Assembly: GCA_041660225.1 (NCBI GenBank)
Contig: JBAZWV010000001.1
Span: forward strand, 124,001-188,000
Reading direction: 5' to 3'
From: JBAZWV01 sp041660225
GTDB taxonomy: Bacteria; Patescibacteriota; Patescibacteriia; 2-12-FULL-60-25
Length of the DNA stretch: 64,000 nt
A program made the position numbers and the translations under genes. The notes below the pieces were generated by a model. That model was given only the letters and a program-made list of their open reading frames with translations. It was not told the DNA's origin and ran no database searches. Each line of letters opens with the position of its first letter. The first letter of the stretch is position 1. Shown in pieces: positions 1-7,279 of this stretch.

Positions 1-576
1 CGTCACAGTCTCTTCACCGATAACTTTGCTTGCGATGTTCGATTTTTGGCGACGACCGTCGAGCATTGCTTTCATCTGGGCGTTTGTTGTATGGATTTCA
101 ACCTCTGTCGCTAAATTCCACGCACGACCGATCGCGAGATCACTCGGAAGAATCTCTCCTTCCATCGAAATTGTATCGAAGCTCATTTCCATTCCGGTGA
201 ATGCCTGTGCGATATCGAAATAGCCGGTGCTCTTTATCGCACCGTTCTCACATACGAGATTATTCGTAAGCTTGGATTCGCGTCCTTGGACGGTAAACGT
301 GTATTCGAGCTTTACCGTTGTCGATGTACGTTCAACCACACGAATCGTAAATGGCGTTTCCATCGTACCGCTCTTCATACGATAGGCGATCGCTGAACCG
401 GTTTTCAATGGATAATACAGATTAAAACAATCTTCCTGGCCGTTGGAACGAGCAACGGCAGGGGAGGGGGAGGCCTCTGAAGCCGTTTCGGAGGCTCTGG
501 GGGTCGTAGAGCCGCAACCGGCGCCAAGAAGGACGAGAATCGAACTGGCGGCGATAAAACGAGAAATAGATTTCAT
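1..576 (-). CDS. Putative lipoprotein, 3' end cut by the window edge
   Basis: An open frame of 192 codons runs from an ATG at 576 to the window edge without a stop, so the C-terminus is missing. The N-terminus has a short basic start (MKSISRF), a hydrophobic stretch and a lipobox LLGAGC, followed by a Ser/Thr/Ala-rich linker; this is the pattern of a lipoprotein anchored in the cytoplasmic membrane. The remainder is beta-rich (for example TFTIRVVERT, KLEYTFTVQG) with a cysteine pair around residues 52 and 102. I recognise no family. It is separated from the ftsQ operon by 216 bases that contain the dif-like site. Confidence 0.7.
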   Translation of the reverse strand, partial: MKSISRFIAASSILVLLGAGCGSTTPRASETASEASPSPAVARSNGQEDCFNLYYPLKTGSAIAYRMKSGTMETPFTIRVVERTSTTVKLEYTFTVQGRESKLTNNLVCENGAIKSTGYFDIAQAFTGMEMSFDTISMEGEILPSDLAIGRAWNLATEVEIHTTNAQMKAMLDGRRQKSNIASKVIGEETVT

Positions 577-705
577 ATGGCGGAGAGTATAGATCGAAAG
601 GATTTTTTTATAAAATCTGAGTTGGTGCCGAATAGGGTACCGAGCGATTTTTTCATTTTTAACGGTGGGGTAGGGGGCTCAAAGCTAGCAAATGGAGTTA
701 ATCTA

Positions 706-733
706 GTGTCGCACAATGTATGTTATACGACAT
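706..733. other. dif: Candidate dif (XerC/XerD recombination) site
   Basis: Two 11-bp arms, GTGTCGCACAA and TTATACGACAT, flank a 6-bp centre TGTATG. The arms are imperfect inverted repeats of each other (TGTCG-A-AA core), and the symmetry extends outward to CTA/TAG. The 11-6-11 geometry, the AA-TGTAT-TTAT centre and an intergenic position match known XerCD sites; E. coli dif agrees at about 19 of 28 positions. A dimeric repressor operator is the main alternative. Confidence 0.5.
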
Positions 734-792
734 TAGGGTAGTTCTTTTTCCTAACGTTTGCAAAATCCATCTTTAAACCCTCTACGCGCTGT

Positions 793-1605
793 TTAACGTA
801 CAAATACCTTTCCTGGGACACGTACGTCTAGATACTCTGCGATCTTTGTCTCATCGGGCTTCGTCTTCATGTACGCTTGATACGTCATCAGCTGTGGCTC
901 TAGAGGCTGCGTGAGATCTATATAGATATCGTAACCTCTCTCACTCACAAATCGCGTTAGAGCAGATTCAGGGCTCTCTACCTTCATGAAACGGAACCTG
1001 ACGCCTCCTAGGACCAAATAACGCGTCGTATCGAGCCAGCGTCGAATCTGCTCTGGTTTGGCCACCTGGAAACCTTGGGACAACGGATCAGCAGTTTTCA
1101 TAACCACGACCGGTAAATGCAATTCGTCAGCAAACGCGCGGGCGGCGACACGGTCCATAGATGCGCGGAGAATATCTTCCGTTGCATCGCCGGTGACGAT
1201 TCCGGTGCTGTCCACTAAGGCGTACTGTTCGAAAGACACCACAACCACACTCCTCTGCCTCTCTTTAATCTTGAGTCGTAAAATGTTTGGATAGGACTTT
1301 TCCACAGCCACCTGATCTACGAACAAACGGTCCTTCAAGCTCGTCGCTAACATTTCTGTATCCAACATTAACAAATTCTTTTTATGCCACGGTTTCCACG
1401 ACCGTTCTTCGAGGATCCGATCGACTTCCGTCATCACCTCTCCCCTGTTCAGGGTCTGCAGCTCCCCTGTCTCGATACTCGAAATATCCAAAAAACCAGA
1501 CATGAATAAAAACCATAACCAACCGGTTACGGCAAAACCCGCGACGATCATAATCGTCACGCCGTAGCCGGTACGCTGATCTTCGCGTCTTCGCGTCCGG
1601 AACAT
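793..1605 (-). CDS. ftsQ: Cell division protein FtsQ/DivIB-like
   Basis: This 270-residue bitopic membrane protein would join the division complex and, in known FtsQ proteins, links the early ring to the septal wall synthases. A basic cytoplasmic N-terminus (FRTRRRED) precedes one membrane segment (about residues 16-39). A POTRA-like region with hydrophobic alternation follows, and then a beta-rich region carrying the typical FALVD-like turn (here YALVDSTG). I start it at the ATG at 1605 because the bases just upstream read GAGGGGAGGGGAGGC, a strong ribosome site. ATGs at 1653 and 1632 in the same frame would overlap or abut alr. It is last in the rdgB-serS-alr-ftsQ run; no ftsA or ftsZ follows. 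FtsQ is weakly conserved, so the call rests on topology and context. Confidence 0.75.
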   Translation of the reverse strand: MFRTRRREDQRTGYGVTIMIVAGFAVTGWLWFLFMSGFLDISSIETGELQTLNRGEVMTEVDRILEERSWKPWHKKNLLMLDTEMLATSLKDRLFVDQVAVEKSYPNILRLKIKERQRSVVVVSFEQYALVDSTGIVTGDATEDILRASMDRVAARAFADELHLPVVVMKTADPLSQGFQVAKPEQIRRWLDTTRYLVLGGVRFRFMKVESPESALTRFVSERGYDIYIDLTQPLEPQLMTYQAYMKTKPDETKIAEYLDVRVPGKVFVR

Positions 1606-1639
1606 GCCTCCCCTCCCCTCACGCGGGTCCATAGGCTGT

Positions 1640-2806
1640 TTAGCGTACCACAACGCGCGGTAAGAGCGGATTTACACGTGTTACGATTTCGTAATTGATT
1701 GAACCAATCTTTGATGCAATATCTTCGGCGCTTACGACCTCATTTTTTTGCCGTCCGAGCAACACGACCTCGTCTTCGACGCGAACTCCCGGTACATCTG
1801 TCACGTCAATGACACACATGTTCATACAAACGCGCCCCATCACCTTGCATCGATGACCACGTACGAGCACCGTTGCGGAGCCGGAAAGCTTGCGATCAAA
1901 TCCGTCCCAGTATCCAACAGGAATAATCGCGAGGACAGAATCACGATTCGCGCGTTCGGTGAGCCCATAACTGACCGGCGTTCCCTTTTTCACACGCTTC
2001 ACCTGCGCGATCACCGTCTTCCATGTCATGACAGGTTGAAGATCCAATTTTTCTTTTCGGTTTTTTGCGACGGCAAGCGTTTCCTTCGACGACCACAAGC
2101 CGTACATCGAAACGCCGAGACGAACGAGATTAAAATAGGTGTCTGGAAACAGTACCGTCGCCGCGCTGCACGCTGCATGTTTCCATGCGGGATTGATTCC
2201 TTCTTTTGAGAGGACGGAAAGTCCGTCTTGGAAACGCTGGAGCTGCTGTTCTGCGTATGAATGATCCGTCGTGTCTTCAATATTTGCGAAGTGTGTCGAA
2301 GCTCCTTCGATCACGACGCCCGGTGTTTTCTTCAGCTCACGGACAAGCCTCTTCAGCTCATCGCCGGACACTCCCTGGCGGGTTGTTCCAGTCTCAATTT
2401 TGATATGAACGAATGCCGCTTTGGCGGCCGGCTTTGGGTGTTTCGAGAGGGGCTGAAGTTTCAAGGCTCGGAGAGCTTTTACCGTTTCAAGGTTATACAC
2501 GACGAACGAGATCCGATGCGTGACGCAATCCCGCAGACGCTCGTTTAACGTGTACCCAAGGACCAAAATAGGCTTACGAATGCCGTTTTTTCGGAGCTGG
2601 ATGGCTTCATCCACGTTATCAACGCCAAACCATGCAGCACCCTCTTTATCTGCGATCTTCGCGACTTCGACGAGGCCGTGACCGTAGGCATTTGATTTCA
2701 CGACGGCCATGACCGCAGTCTTATCCCCCACATGACGACGAAACGCCCGGACGTTCTGTGTCAGGGCGCTTTTCGAAATCTCTACCCACGTTTTAGACGG
2801 CTTCAT
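1640..2806 (-). CDS. alr: Alanine racemase
   Basis: Alr interconverts L- and D-alanine in the cytosol using pyridoxal phosphate, supplying D-Ala for peptidoglycan. At 388 residues it is of normal length. The PLP lysine sits in AVVKSNAYGHG (Lys37), at the start of the TIM-like barrel. The second catalytic residue is the Tyr of TPVSYGLTERA in the C-terminal beta domain, and the RLGVSMYGL signature is also present. The start ATG at 2806 lies two bases after the serS stop, so the two genes are surely co-transcribed. Placement directly before ftsQ fits a wall and division operon. D-Ala made here would be used downstream by a Ddl ligase (not in the window) and by MurF at 27-28 kb. Confidence 0.95.
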   Translation of the reverse strand: MKPSKTWVEISKSALTQNVRAFRRHVGDKTAVMAVVKSNAYGHGLVEVAKIADKEGAAWFGVDNVDEAIQLRKNGIRKPILVLGYTLNERLRDCVTHRISFVVYNLETVKALRALKLQPLSKHPKPAAKAAFVHIKIETGTTRQGVSGDELKRLVRELKKTPGVVIEGASTHFANIEDTTDHSYAEQQLQRFQDGLSVLSKEGINPAWKHAACSAATVLFPDTYFNLVRLGVSMYGLWSSKETLAVAKNRKEKLDLQPVMTWKTVIAQVKRVKKGTPVSYGLTERANRDSVLAIIPVGYWDGFDRKLSGSATVLVRGHRCKVMGRVCMNMCVIDVTDVPGVRVEDEVVLLGRQKNEVVSAEDIASKIGSINYEIVTRVNPLLPRVVVR

Positions 2807-2808
2807 TG

Positions 2809-4080
2809 TTAGCCAATCGTATCAAATCCGCAGTACGGAACCAACGCGTTCGGAATCTTGATCGTGCCATCCGGTTGCTGATGATTTTCGAGCAACGCGA
2901 TCAGCGCACGAGATGTCGCTACCGCGGTTCCGTTCAACGTATGCGCAAGACGCGTTTCTCCGGCTTTGCTTCGGATGCGCGTATTGAGACGACGAGCCTG
3001 ATAGTCCGTGCAGTTCGATGTGGACGTCACTTCGCCCCATCCGCCCTTTCCTTCCGCACGTCCCCACATCCACGCCTCGAGATCGTATTTACGATACGCA
3101 GGACCACCAAGATCGCCTGTGCAGATATCGACGACACGGAACGGAATTTCGAGCGCGGTAAACAGATCTTCTTCGTGACGAAGCAATTCCGCATGTAAGG
3201 CTTCGGATTGTTCCGGTGCGCAGACGATGAACATTTCTACTTTTGAAAATTGGTGCACGCGATATAATCCGTATGATTCGCGTCCGTATGTCCCTGCCTC
3301 TGTTCGATAACAGTGAGAGATTGCCGCATACTTGAGCGGCATCCCCTCCTCCGCCAACGTTTCATCCATGTGATATCCGCCGACGGTGATTTCGGCCGTG
3401 CCGATAAGAGACAAATCCGAATTTTCTATTGAGTAAATTTGTGTTTCAGGACCGCGCGGATTAAATCCAACGCCAACGAGCACCTCGTCTTTCGCGACAT
3501 CCGGCGTCGAAAGCGCGATGTATCCTTCTTTCGTCAGACGATCGAGCGCAAAGCGGATTAACGCCTGCTCAAGAATCGCCATTTTCCCTTTCAAGAAATA
3601 AAATTTGGCTCCGGCAACCTTCGCTCCACGCGCAAAATCAATCAAATCGTGTTTTTCAGACAACATCACGTGATCAAGCGGATTCTTCAGTTTTGTGACC
3701 TCTCCGACCTGCCGCACTTCGACATTATCTTCGTCCGTCTTTCCGTCCGGTGAATCCGGATGTGTCATGTTCGGGATCTGCAGCAACAATGCGCGCCACT
3801 CCCCTTCAATCGCCGAAAGCTCCTCTTCTTTTGCCGCGATATCGTCCTTCAACCCTTTTCCCTTTGCGATCTGGACGTCCCGCTCTTCTTTGTCTTTCAC
3901 CGACTTCATTTGGTTGGCGACGATGTTGCGTTCTGCGCGCAATGCTTCGACCTCTTTTGTAAACGCCAAACGCTGCGCGTCGAGTTCGACAAAACGATCG
4001 ACATCAACCTTCACGTTTCGACGTGCGCAGTTTTTCTGCACTTCGGCCGCGTGTTCGCGGATGTATTTTGGATCAAGCAT
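2809..4080 (-). CDS. serS: Serine--tRNA ligase
   Basis: SerRS charges tRNA-Ser. The 423-residue protein has the long antiparallel coiled-coil arm expected at the N-terminus (about residues 25-100, rich in Lys/Glu/Ala). The class II catalytic core follows: motif 2 reads YRTEAGTYGRESYGLYRVHQ and motif 3 lies in the ATSRALIALLENHQ segment. I start it at ATG 4080 (MLDPKYIREH, the standard SerRS N-terminus). A longer in-frame start exists at 4110 but would add ten non-homologous residues. The chosen start overlaps the end of rdgB by eight bases, suggesting translational coupling. Confidence 0.95.
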   Translation of the reverse strand: MLDPKYIREHAAEVQKNCARRNVKVDVDRFVELDAQRLAFTKEVEALRAERNIVANQMKSVKDKEERDVQIAKGKGLKDDIAAKEEELSAIEGEWRALLLQIPNMTHPDSPDGKTDEDNVEVRQVGEVTKLKNPLDHVMLSEKHDLIDFARGAKVAGAKFYFLKGKMAILEQALIRFALDRLTKEGYIALSTPDVAKDEVLVGVGFNPRGPETQIYSIENSDLSLIGTAEITVGGYHMDETLAEEGMPLKYAAISHCYRTEAGTYGRESYGLYRVHQFSKVEMFIVCAPEQSEALHAELLRHEEDLFTALEIPFRVVDICTGDLGGPAYRKYDLEAWMWGRAEGKGGWGEVTSTSNCTDYQARRLNTRIRSKAGETRLAHTLNGTAVATSRALIALLENHQQPDGTIKIPNALVPYCGFDTIG

Positions 4081-4699
4081 AACGGGCAATATTCTGCAGA
4101 ATGATAGCACGGATTTGATTGAGCGCGACGGCGCGGTGGGTATGCACCTGTTCGTCCGGATTCAGCTCGTCATACACCTTGCCAAACCGTGAGACGAGAA
4201 GCAATGCCCCGTACGGAAGTCCTGGATACTTGTTTTTCACCGCGTTCTCGACGATGGCTCCTTCGGTTGTTCCTGTCACTGCATGCTCCTGACCATCTGG
4301 GAGGATGAGGACTTGGTAGACCGAGAAACGCGCCGTGCGTTTATCCAATGGAATTCCCTCCATTCCCTTGAGCGCATACGCGATGATCTCTTCGTCCGTC
4401 GCATCCTCGCCCGCCCAGCGTCGCGCATAAATTCCCGGCTCACCGTTCAACGTATCGATCTGCAGGCCTCCATCGTCCGCAAGGACAGCGATGTCTTTCA
4501 ATTCTGCCGTCTGTGCCGCATGAAAAAATCCACGCGCCTTGAGACGCGCGTTCTCTTCCAGCGTGGATCCGCTTTCTTCCACATCGATAATTCCAAGACC
4601 AAGCTCTGACGATGAAACGATCTCGCACGGAAGATCATGAAGCGTCTCGCGAATCTGCGCGATCTTTCCTGGATTATTCGTTGCGAGCAATAGCCGCAT
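4073..4699 (-). CDS. rdgB: XTP/dITP diphosphatase (RdgB/HAM1 family)
   Basis: This family hydrolyses non-canonical purine nucleoside triphosphates (dITP, XTP) to monophosphates and so keeps deaminated bases out of DNA and RNA. The 208-residue sequence begins with the diagnostic nucleotide-binding stretch LLATNNPGKIAQI and has the ADDGGLQID catalytic acidic segment and the PGIYARRWAG loop. The usual C-terminal GYDP-type motif is less clear. Its stop overlaps the serS start. A hairpin with a short U-run lies immediately upstream (4707-4728), so some transcripts may end before this gene. Confidence 0.9.
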   Translation of the reverse strand: MRLLLATNNPGKIAQIRETLHDLPCEIVSSSELGLGIIDVEESGSTLEENARLKARGFFHAAQTAELKDIAVLADDGGLQIDTLNGEPGIYARRWAGEDATDEEIIAYALKGMEGIPLDKRTARFSVYQVLILPDGQEHAVTGTTEGAIVENAVKNKYPGLPYGALLLVSRFGKVYDELNPDEQVHTHRAVALNQIRAIILQNIARYA

Positions 4700-4706
4700 A
4701 TGAAAA

Positions 4707-4728
4707 GAATCCCGTTAGAGCGGGATTC
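4707..4728 (-). terminator. Hairpin with U-run overlapping the end of the cytidylyltransferase gene
   Basis: GAATCCCG and CGGGATTC form a perfect 8-bp stem around a 6-base loop, followed on the minus strand by TTTTC. The stop codon of the gene ending at 4715 lies in the loop, and rdgB starts eight bases beyond the hairpin. It could act as a leaky terminator between the two genes. Confidence 0.5.
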
Positions 4729-5179
4729 CTTCTTCTTCAGTGGCTTCTTCCTCGAAGTCTGCGTCCGCCACACGGGCGCCGCGCAGGAGTGAGGATTTGA
4801 ACGCATCCGGGAAGTACGCCTCGCAGCGCACAACCGTTGCGGCGAGACCACGTCGCGTGAGTTCGATGTCGAGCGTATCCGTAAACGTTTCTTGATCGTA
4901 TCCGAGACAGATCACATCGGGTACGTACTCTTCGATGACGCGGTATTTATCTTCAACCTGACCAAGGACGGCTTCGTCGACCAGCACGTGCTGTTGCACG
5001 GCAGCGAGTCGCTCGTCTTCGTTCATACTCGGAAGATCTCCCTTCACATCAACAACCGTCGCATCGCGCGCAATGACCACAACCAATCGATCACCGTGGG
5101 CGGCGGCTTGGCGGAAATAGTCTTCGTGGCCCGGATGCAGGCGATCGAAGGTTCCGAAACACATGACGGTTTTAGGCAT
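4715..5179 (-). CDS. Cytidylyltransferase-family nucleotidyltransferase (FAD synthase/GCT-like)
   Basis: A 154-residue HIGH-type nucleotidyltransferase. The nucleotide-binding motif is CFGTFDRLHPGHEDYF with HPGH at residues 15-18. The family transfers a nucleotidyl group to a phosphorylated substrate; close relatives include archaeal FAD synthase (RibL) and glycerol-3-phosphate cytidylyltransferase. The expected C-terminal ISST/RSS-type motif is replaced by AFKSSLLRG. The last 20 residues are strongly acidic (ADADFEEEAT), which is unusual. The substrate cannot be told from sequence alone. It lies five bases after lysS. Confidence 0.75.
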   Translation of the reverse strand: MPKTVMCFGTFDRLHPGHEDYFRQAAAHGDRLVVVIARDATVVDVKGDLPSMNEDERLAAVQQHVLVDEAVLGQVEDKYRVIEEYVPDVICLGYDQETFTDTLDIELTRRGLAATVVRCEAYFPDAFKSSLLRGARVADADFEEEATEEEGIPL

Positions 5180-5184
5180 AGGTC

Positions 5185-6675
5185 TTACGAATTGGATTCA
5201 GATTCAGGCGGGCGCAGCGTTGGGAACAGAATGACTTCTTTCAAGCTGCGCACGTTACCGAGTAAAGCGACGAACCGGTCAACTCCCATCCCCCACCCTG
5301 CTGTCGGCGGCATGCCGTGTTCGAGCGAGGTGATGAACGCCATATCGATCTGCTGCGCTTCGTCATCACCGGAATCACGGAGTTCCTGTTGTGCGTGGAA
5401 GCGTTCAAGCTGATCGGTCGGATCGTTCAATTCGGAGTAGGCTTTGAGCAGTTCGACCGTTCCAACAATGAGCTGAAACCGTTGCACGAAGCGCGGGTCA
5501 TCATCGCATTTTTTGGCCAGAGGCTCCATTTCGATCGGATAGTCGATGATGTAGAGAGGTTCGATCTGGCGGGAACGGACTGTGTCCTTATACAGGTCAT
5601 CGTACAATTTGCCAAGATCCCCCTTCTCGTAGTCGCTCTGGATGTTGAGTTTTTTCATTGCGGTGACGAGATCCGCTCGACTCGTGTCAACGATGTCGAT
5701 GCCGCAGGCTTCCTTGATTGCGGCACGGAATGTCTTGCGCGGCCAGGGGCCGGACATGTCGATCTTCCCCTCTCCGTGTGCGATTTCGAGCGATCCGTTG
5801 ACCTCGGTGACGACGCGGCTGATAAGCGCTTCCGTGAAATCCATGAGACCGTTGTAATCCTGATATGCCCAATAAAACTCGAGAGACGTGAACTCCGGAT
5901 TGTGCGACCAGTCGATTCCCTCGTTGCGGAACTGACGGCCGATCTCAAACACCTTTTCGTAGCCACCGACGATGAGACGTTTCAAATACAATTCCGGCGC
6001 GATGCGAAGATAAAGATCGATATCGAGAGCGTTATGATGCGTCACGAACGGTCGTGCGGACGCACCGCCGGCAATCGGCTGCAACATCGGCGTTTCGACC
6101 TCTGCGAATCCTTCTTCTTCCAGCGCATGACGAAGCGCGCGAATCGTTGCGGTACGGAGCATGAAGAGACGCCGGGTCTCTTCGTTGGAAACGAGATCAA
6201 GCTCACGAAATCGATAGCGCGTTTCCTGATCGGCAAGTCCGTGCCATTTTTCCGGAAGAGGAAGCAACGCTTTTGAAAGCAGCGTCCAGTCAGCGACCTG
6301 CAACGTCTTCTCTCCACGTTTTGTCGCGAAGAGCGTTCCGGTTACTTGGACAAAATCCGCAGGATCAATGCGATCACGGAATCGCGCAAACAGCTCGTCA
6401 CCAATGACGTCTTGTTTCAATAAAATCTGAAGACGCTCACTTGCGTCCTTGAGATCCGCGAAGATGAGCGCGCCGTGAACGCGCGTGGTCAGCAGTCGAC
6501 CAACAAGCGTCACGGAACGCGCGTCGGCTGCCCAGTCATCAAAAGATGCGAGCGCTTCGGCACAAGTTGCCGTACGCGTTGCGCGCGATGGATACGGACG
6601 GATTCCCTGGTCGAGAAGCGCCTGTCGTTTTTCGCGACGGATGTCGTGTTCGTTCGGAACGGGCATACGATTCAA
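5185..6675 (-). CDS. lysS: Lysine--tRNA ligase, class II
   Basis: LysRS of 496 residues. The N-terminal OB-fold anticodon-binding domain occupies roughly residues 55-145 (VTLVGRLLTTRVHGALIFAD). The class II core follows: motif 2 around KVFEIGRQFRNEGIDWSHNP and motif 3 near the C-terminus (GWGMGVDRFVALL, then ILFPTLRP). Two in-frame ATGs (6675 and 6666) are possible starts; either keeps all domains. The greA terminator lies just upstream, so lysS may have its own promoter in the 53 bases between the genes, though I cannot identify one with confidence. Confidence 0.95.
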   Translation of the reverse strand: MNRMPVPNEHDIRREKRQALLDQGIRPYPSRATRTATCAEALASFDDWAADARSVTLVGRLLTTRVHGALIFADLKDASERLQILLKQDVIGDELFARFRDRIDPADFVQVTGTLFATKRGEKTLQVADWTLLSKALLPLPEKWHGLADQETRYRFRELDLVSNEETRRLFMLRTATIRALRHALEEEGFAEVETPMLQPIAGGASARPFVTHHNALDIDLYLRIAPELYLKRLIVGGYEKVFEIGRQFRNEGIDWSHNPEFTSLEFYWAYQDYNGLMDFTEALISRVVTEVNGSLEIAHGEGKIDMSGPWPRKTFRAAIKEACGIDIVDTSRADLVTAMKKLNIQSDYEKGDLGKLYDDLYKDTVRSRQIEPLYIIDYPIEMEPLAKKCDDDPRFVQRFQLIVGTVELLKAYSELNDPTDQLERFHAQQELRDSGDDEAQQIDMAFITSLEHGMPPTAGWGMGVDRFVALLGNVRSLKEVILFPTLRPPESESNS

Positions 6676-6696
6676 ACTGGACGGTACTCCCGTTGG

Positions 6697-6727
6697 AAAA
6701 AAGGGTCAAGACTCCGAACGGAGTCTT
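6697..6727 (-). terminator. Intrinsic terminator after greA
   Basis: AAGACTCC and GGAGTCTT form an 8-bp stem around GTTC, two bases after the greA stop. Five bases later a run of six T follows on the minus strand. It separates greA from lysS. Confidence 0.6.
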
Positions 6728-6728
6728 C

Positions 6729-7193
6729 TTACATGATGTCGACGATCAGATACGTCTGTGTGCCAGCCGGTGTCGCCACATTCACCTTGTCGCCTTTCGC
6801 ATGACCCAAAAACGCGTTGCCAAGCGGAGATTCGTTTGAGATTCGTCCTTCTGCGGGGTTCGCTTCATTCGAACCCACGATCGTAAATTCTTTTTTCTTG
6901 CCCATGGATTCAACCTGGATCTTGGATCCCACACGGATAACGCCTTCGGTCACACCGGAATCAATCAGCGAAACGTTTTTCAAAATCTCCTGAATCTCCA
7001 GAATGCGGCCTTCGACAAATCCCATTTCATCCTTCGCTTCGTGATACTCCGCGTTTTCCGAAAGATCGCCGAGAGCTTTGGCGGTTTCAATCTTATTGGC
7101 GACTTCGCGACGGCGCACCGTCTTGAGATTCACCAACTCCTGTTTGATTTTTTCGAGCCCTTCCGGACTCAAGTAATTGATCTTGTCGGCCAT
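6729..7193 (-). CDS. greA: Transcription elongation factor GreA
   Basis: GreA enters the secondary channel of RNA polymerase and stimulates transcript cleavage to rescue backtracked complexes. The 154 residues match the family length. An N-terminal coiled coil spans about residues 10-75, with the tip acidic residues in LGDLSENAEYHEAKDE; the C-terminal FKBP-like domain ends in GHAKGDKVNVATPAG. The sequence is intact. The gene lies downstream of the mre/mrd cluster, 86 bases after mrdA, and is followed by a terminator. Confidence 0.95.
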   Translation of the reverse strand: MADKINYLSPEGLEKIKQELVNLKTVRRREVANKIETAKALGDLSENAEYHEAKDEMGFVEGRILEIQEILKNVSLIDSGVTEGVIRVGSKIQVESMGKKKEFTIVGSNEANPAEGRISNESPLGNAFLGHAKGDKVNVATPAGTQTYLIVDIM

Positions 7194-7279
7194 AGTGGTT
7201 GAATCAAACGCGCGCGATCAACGAAGACGCGCGCGGTATTGATACGAGCGTATCCAAGCGCATACAGGCTGTCAAATCC

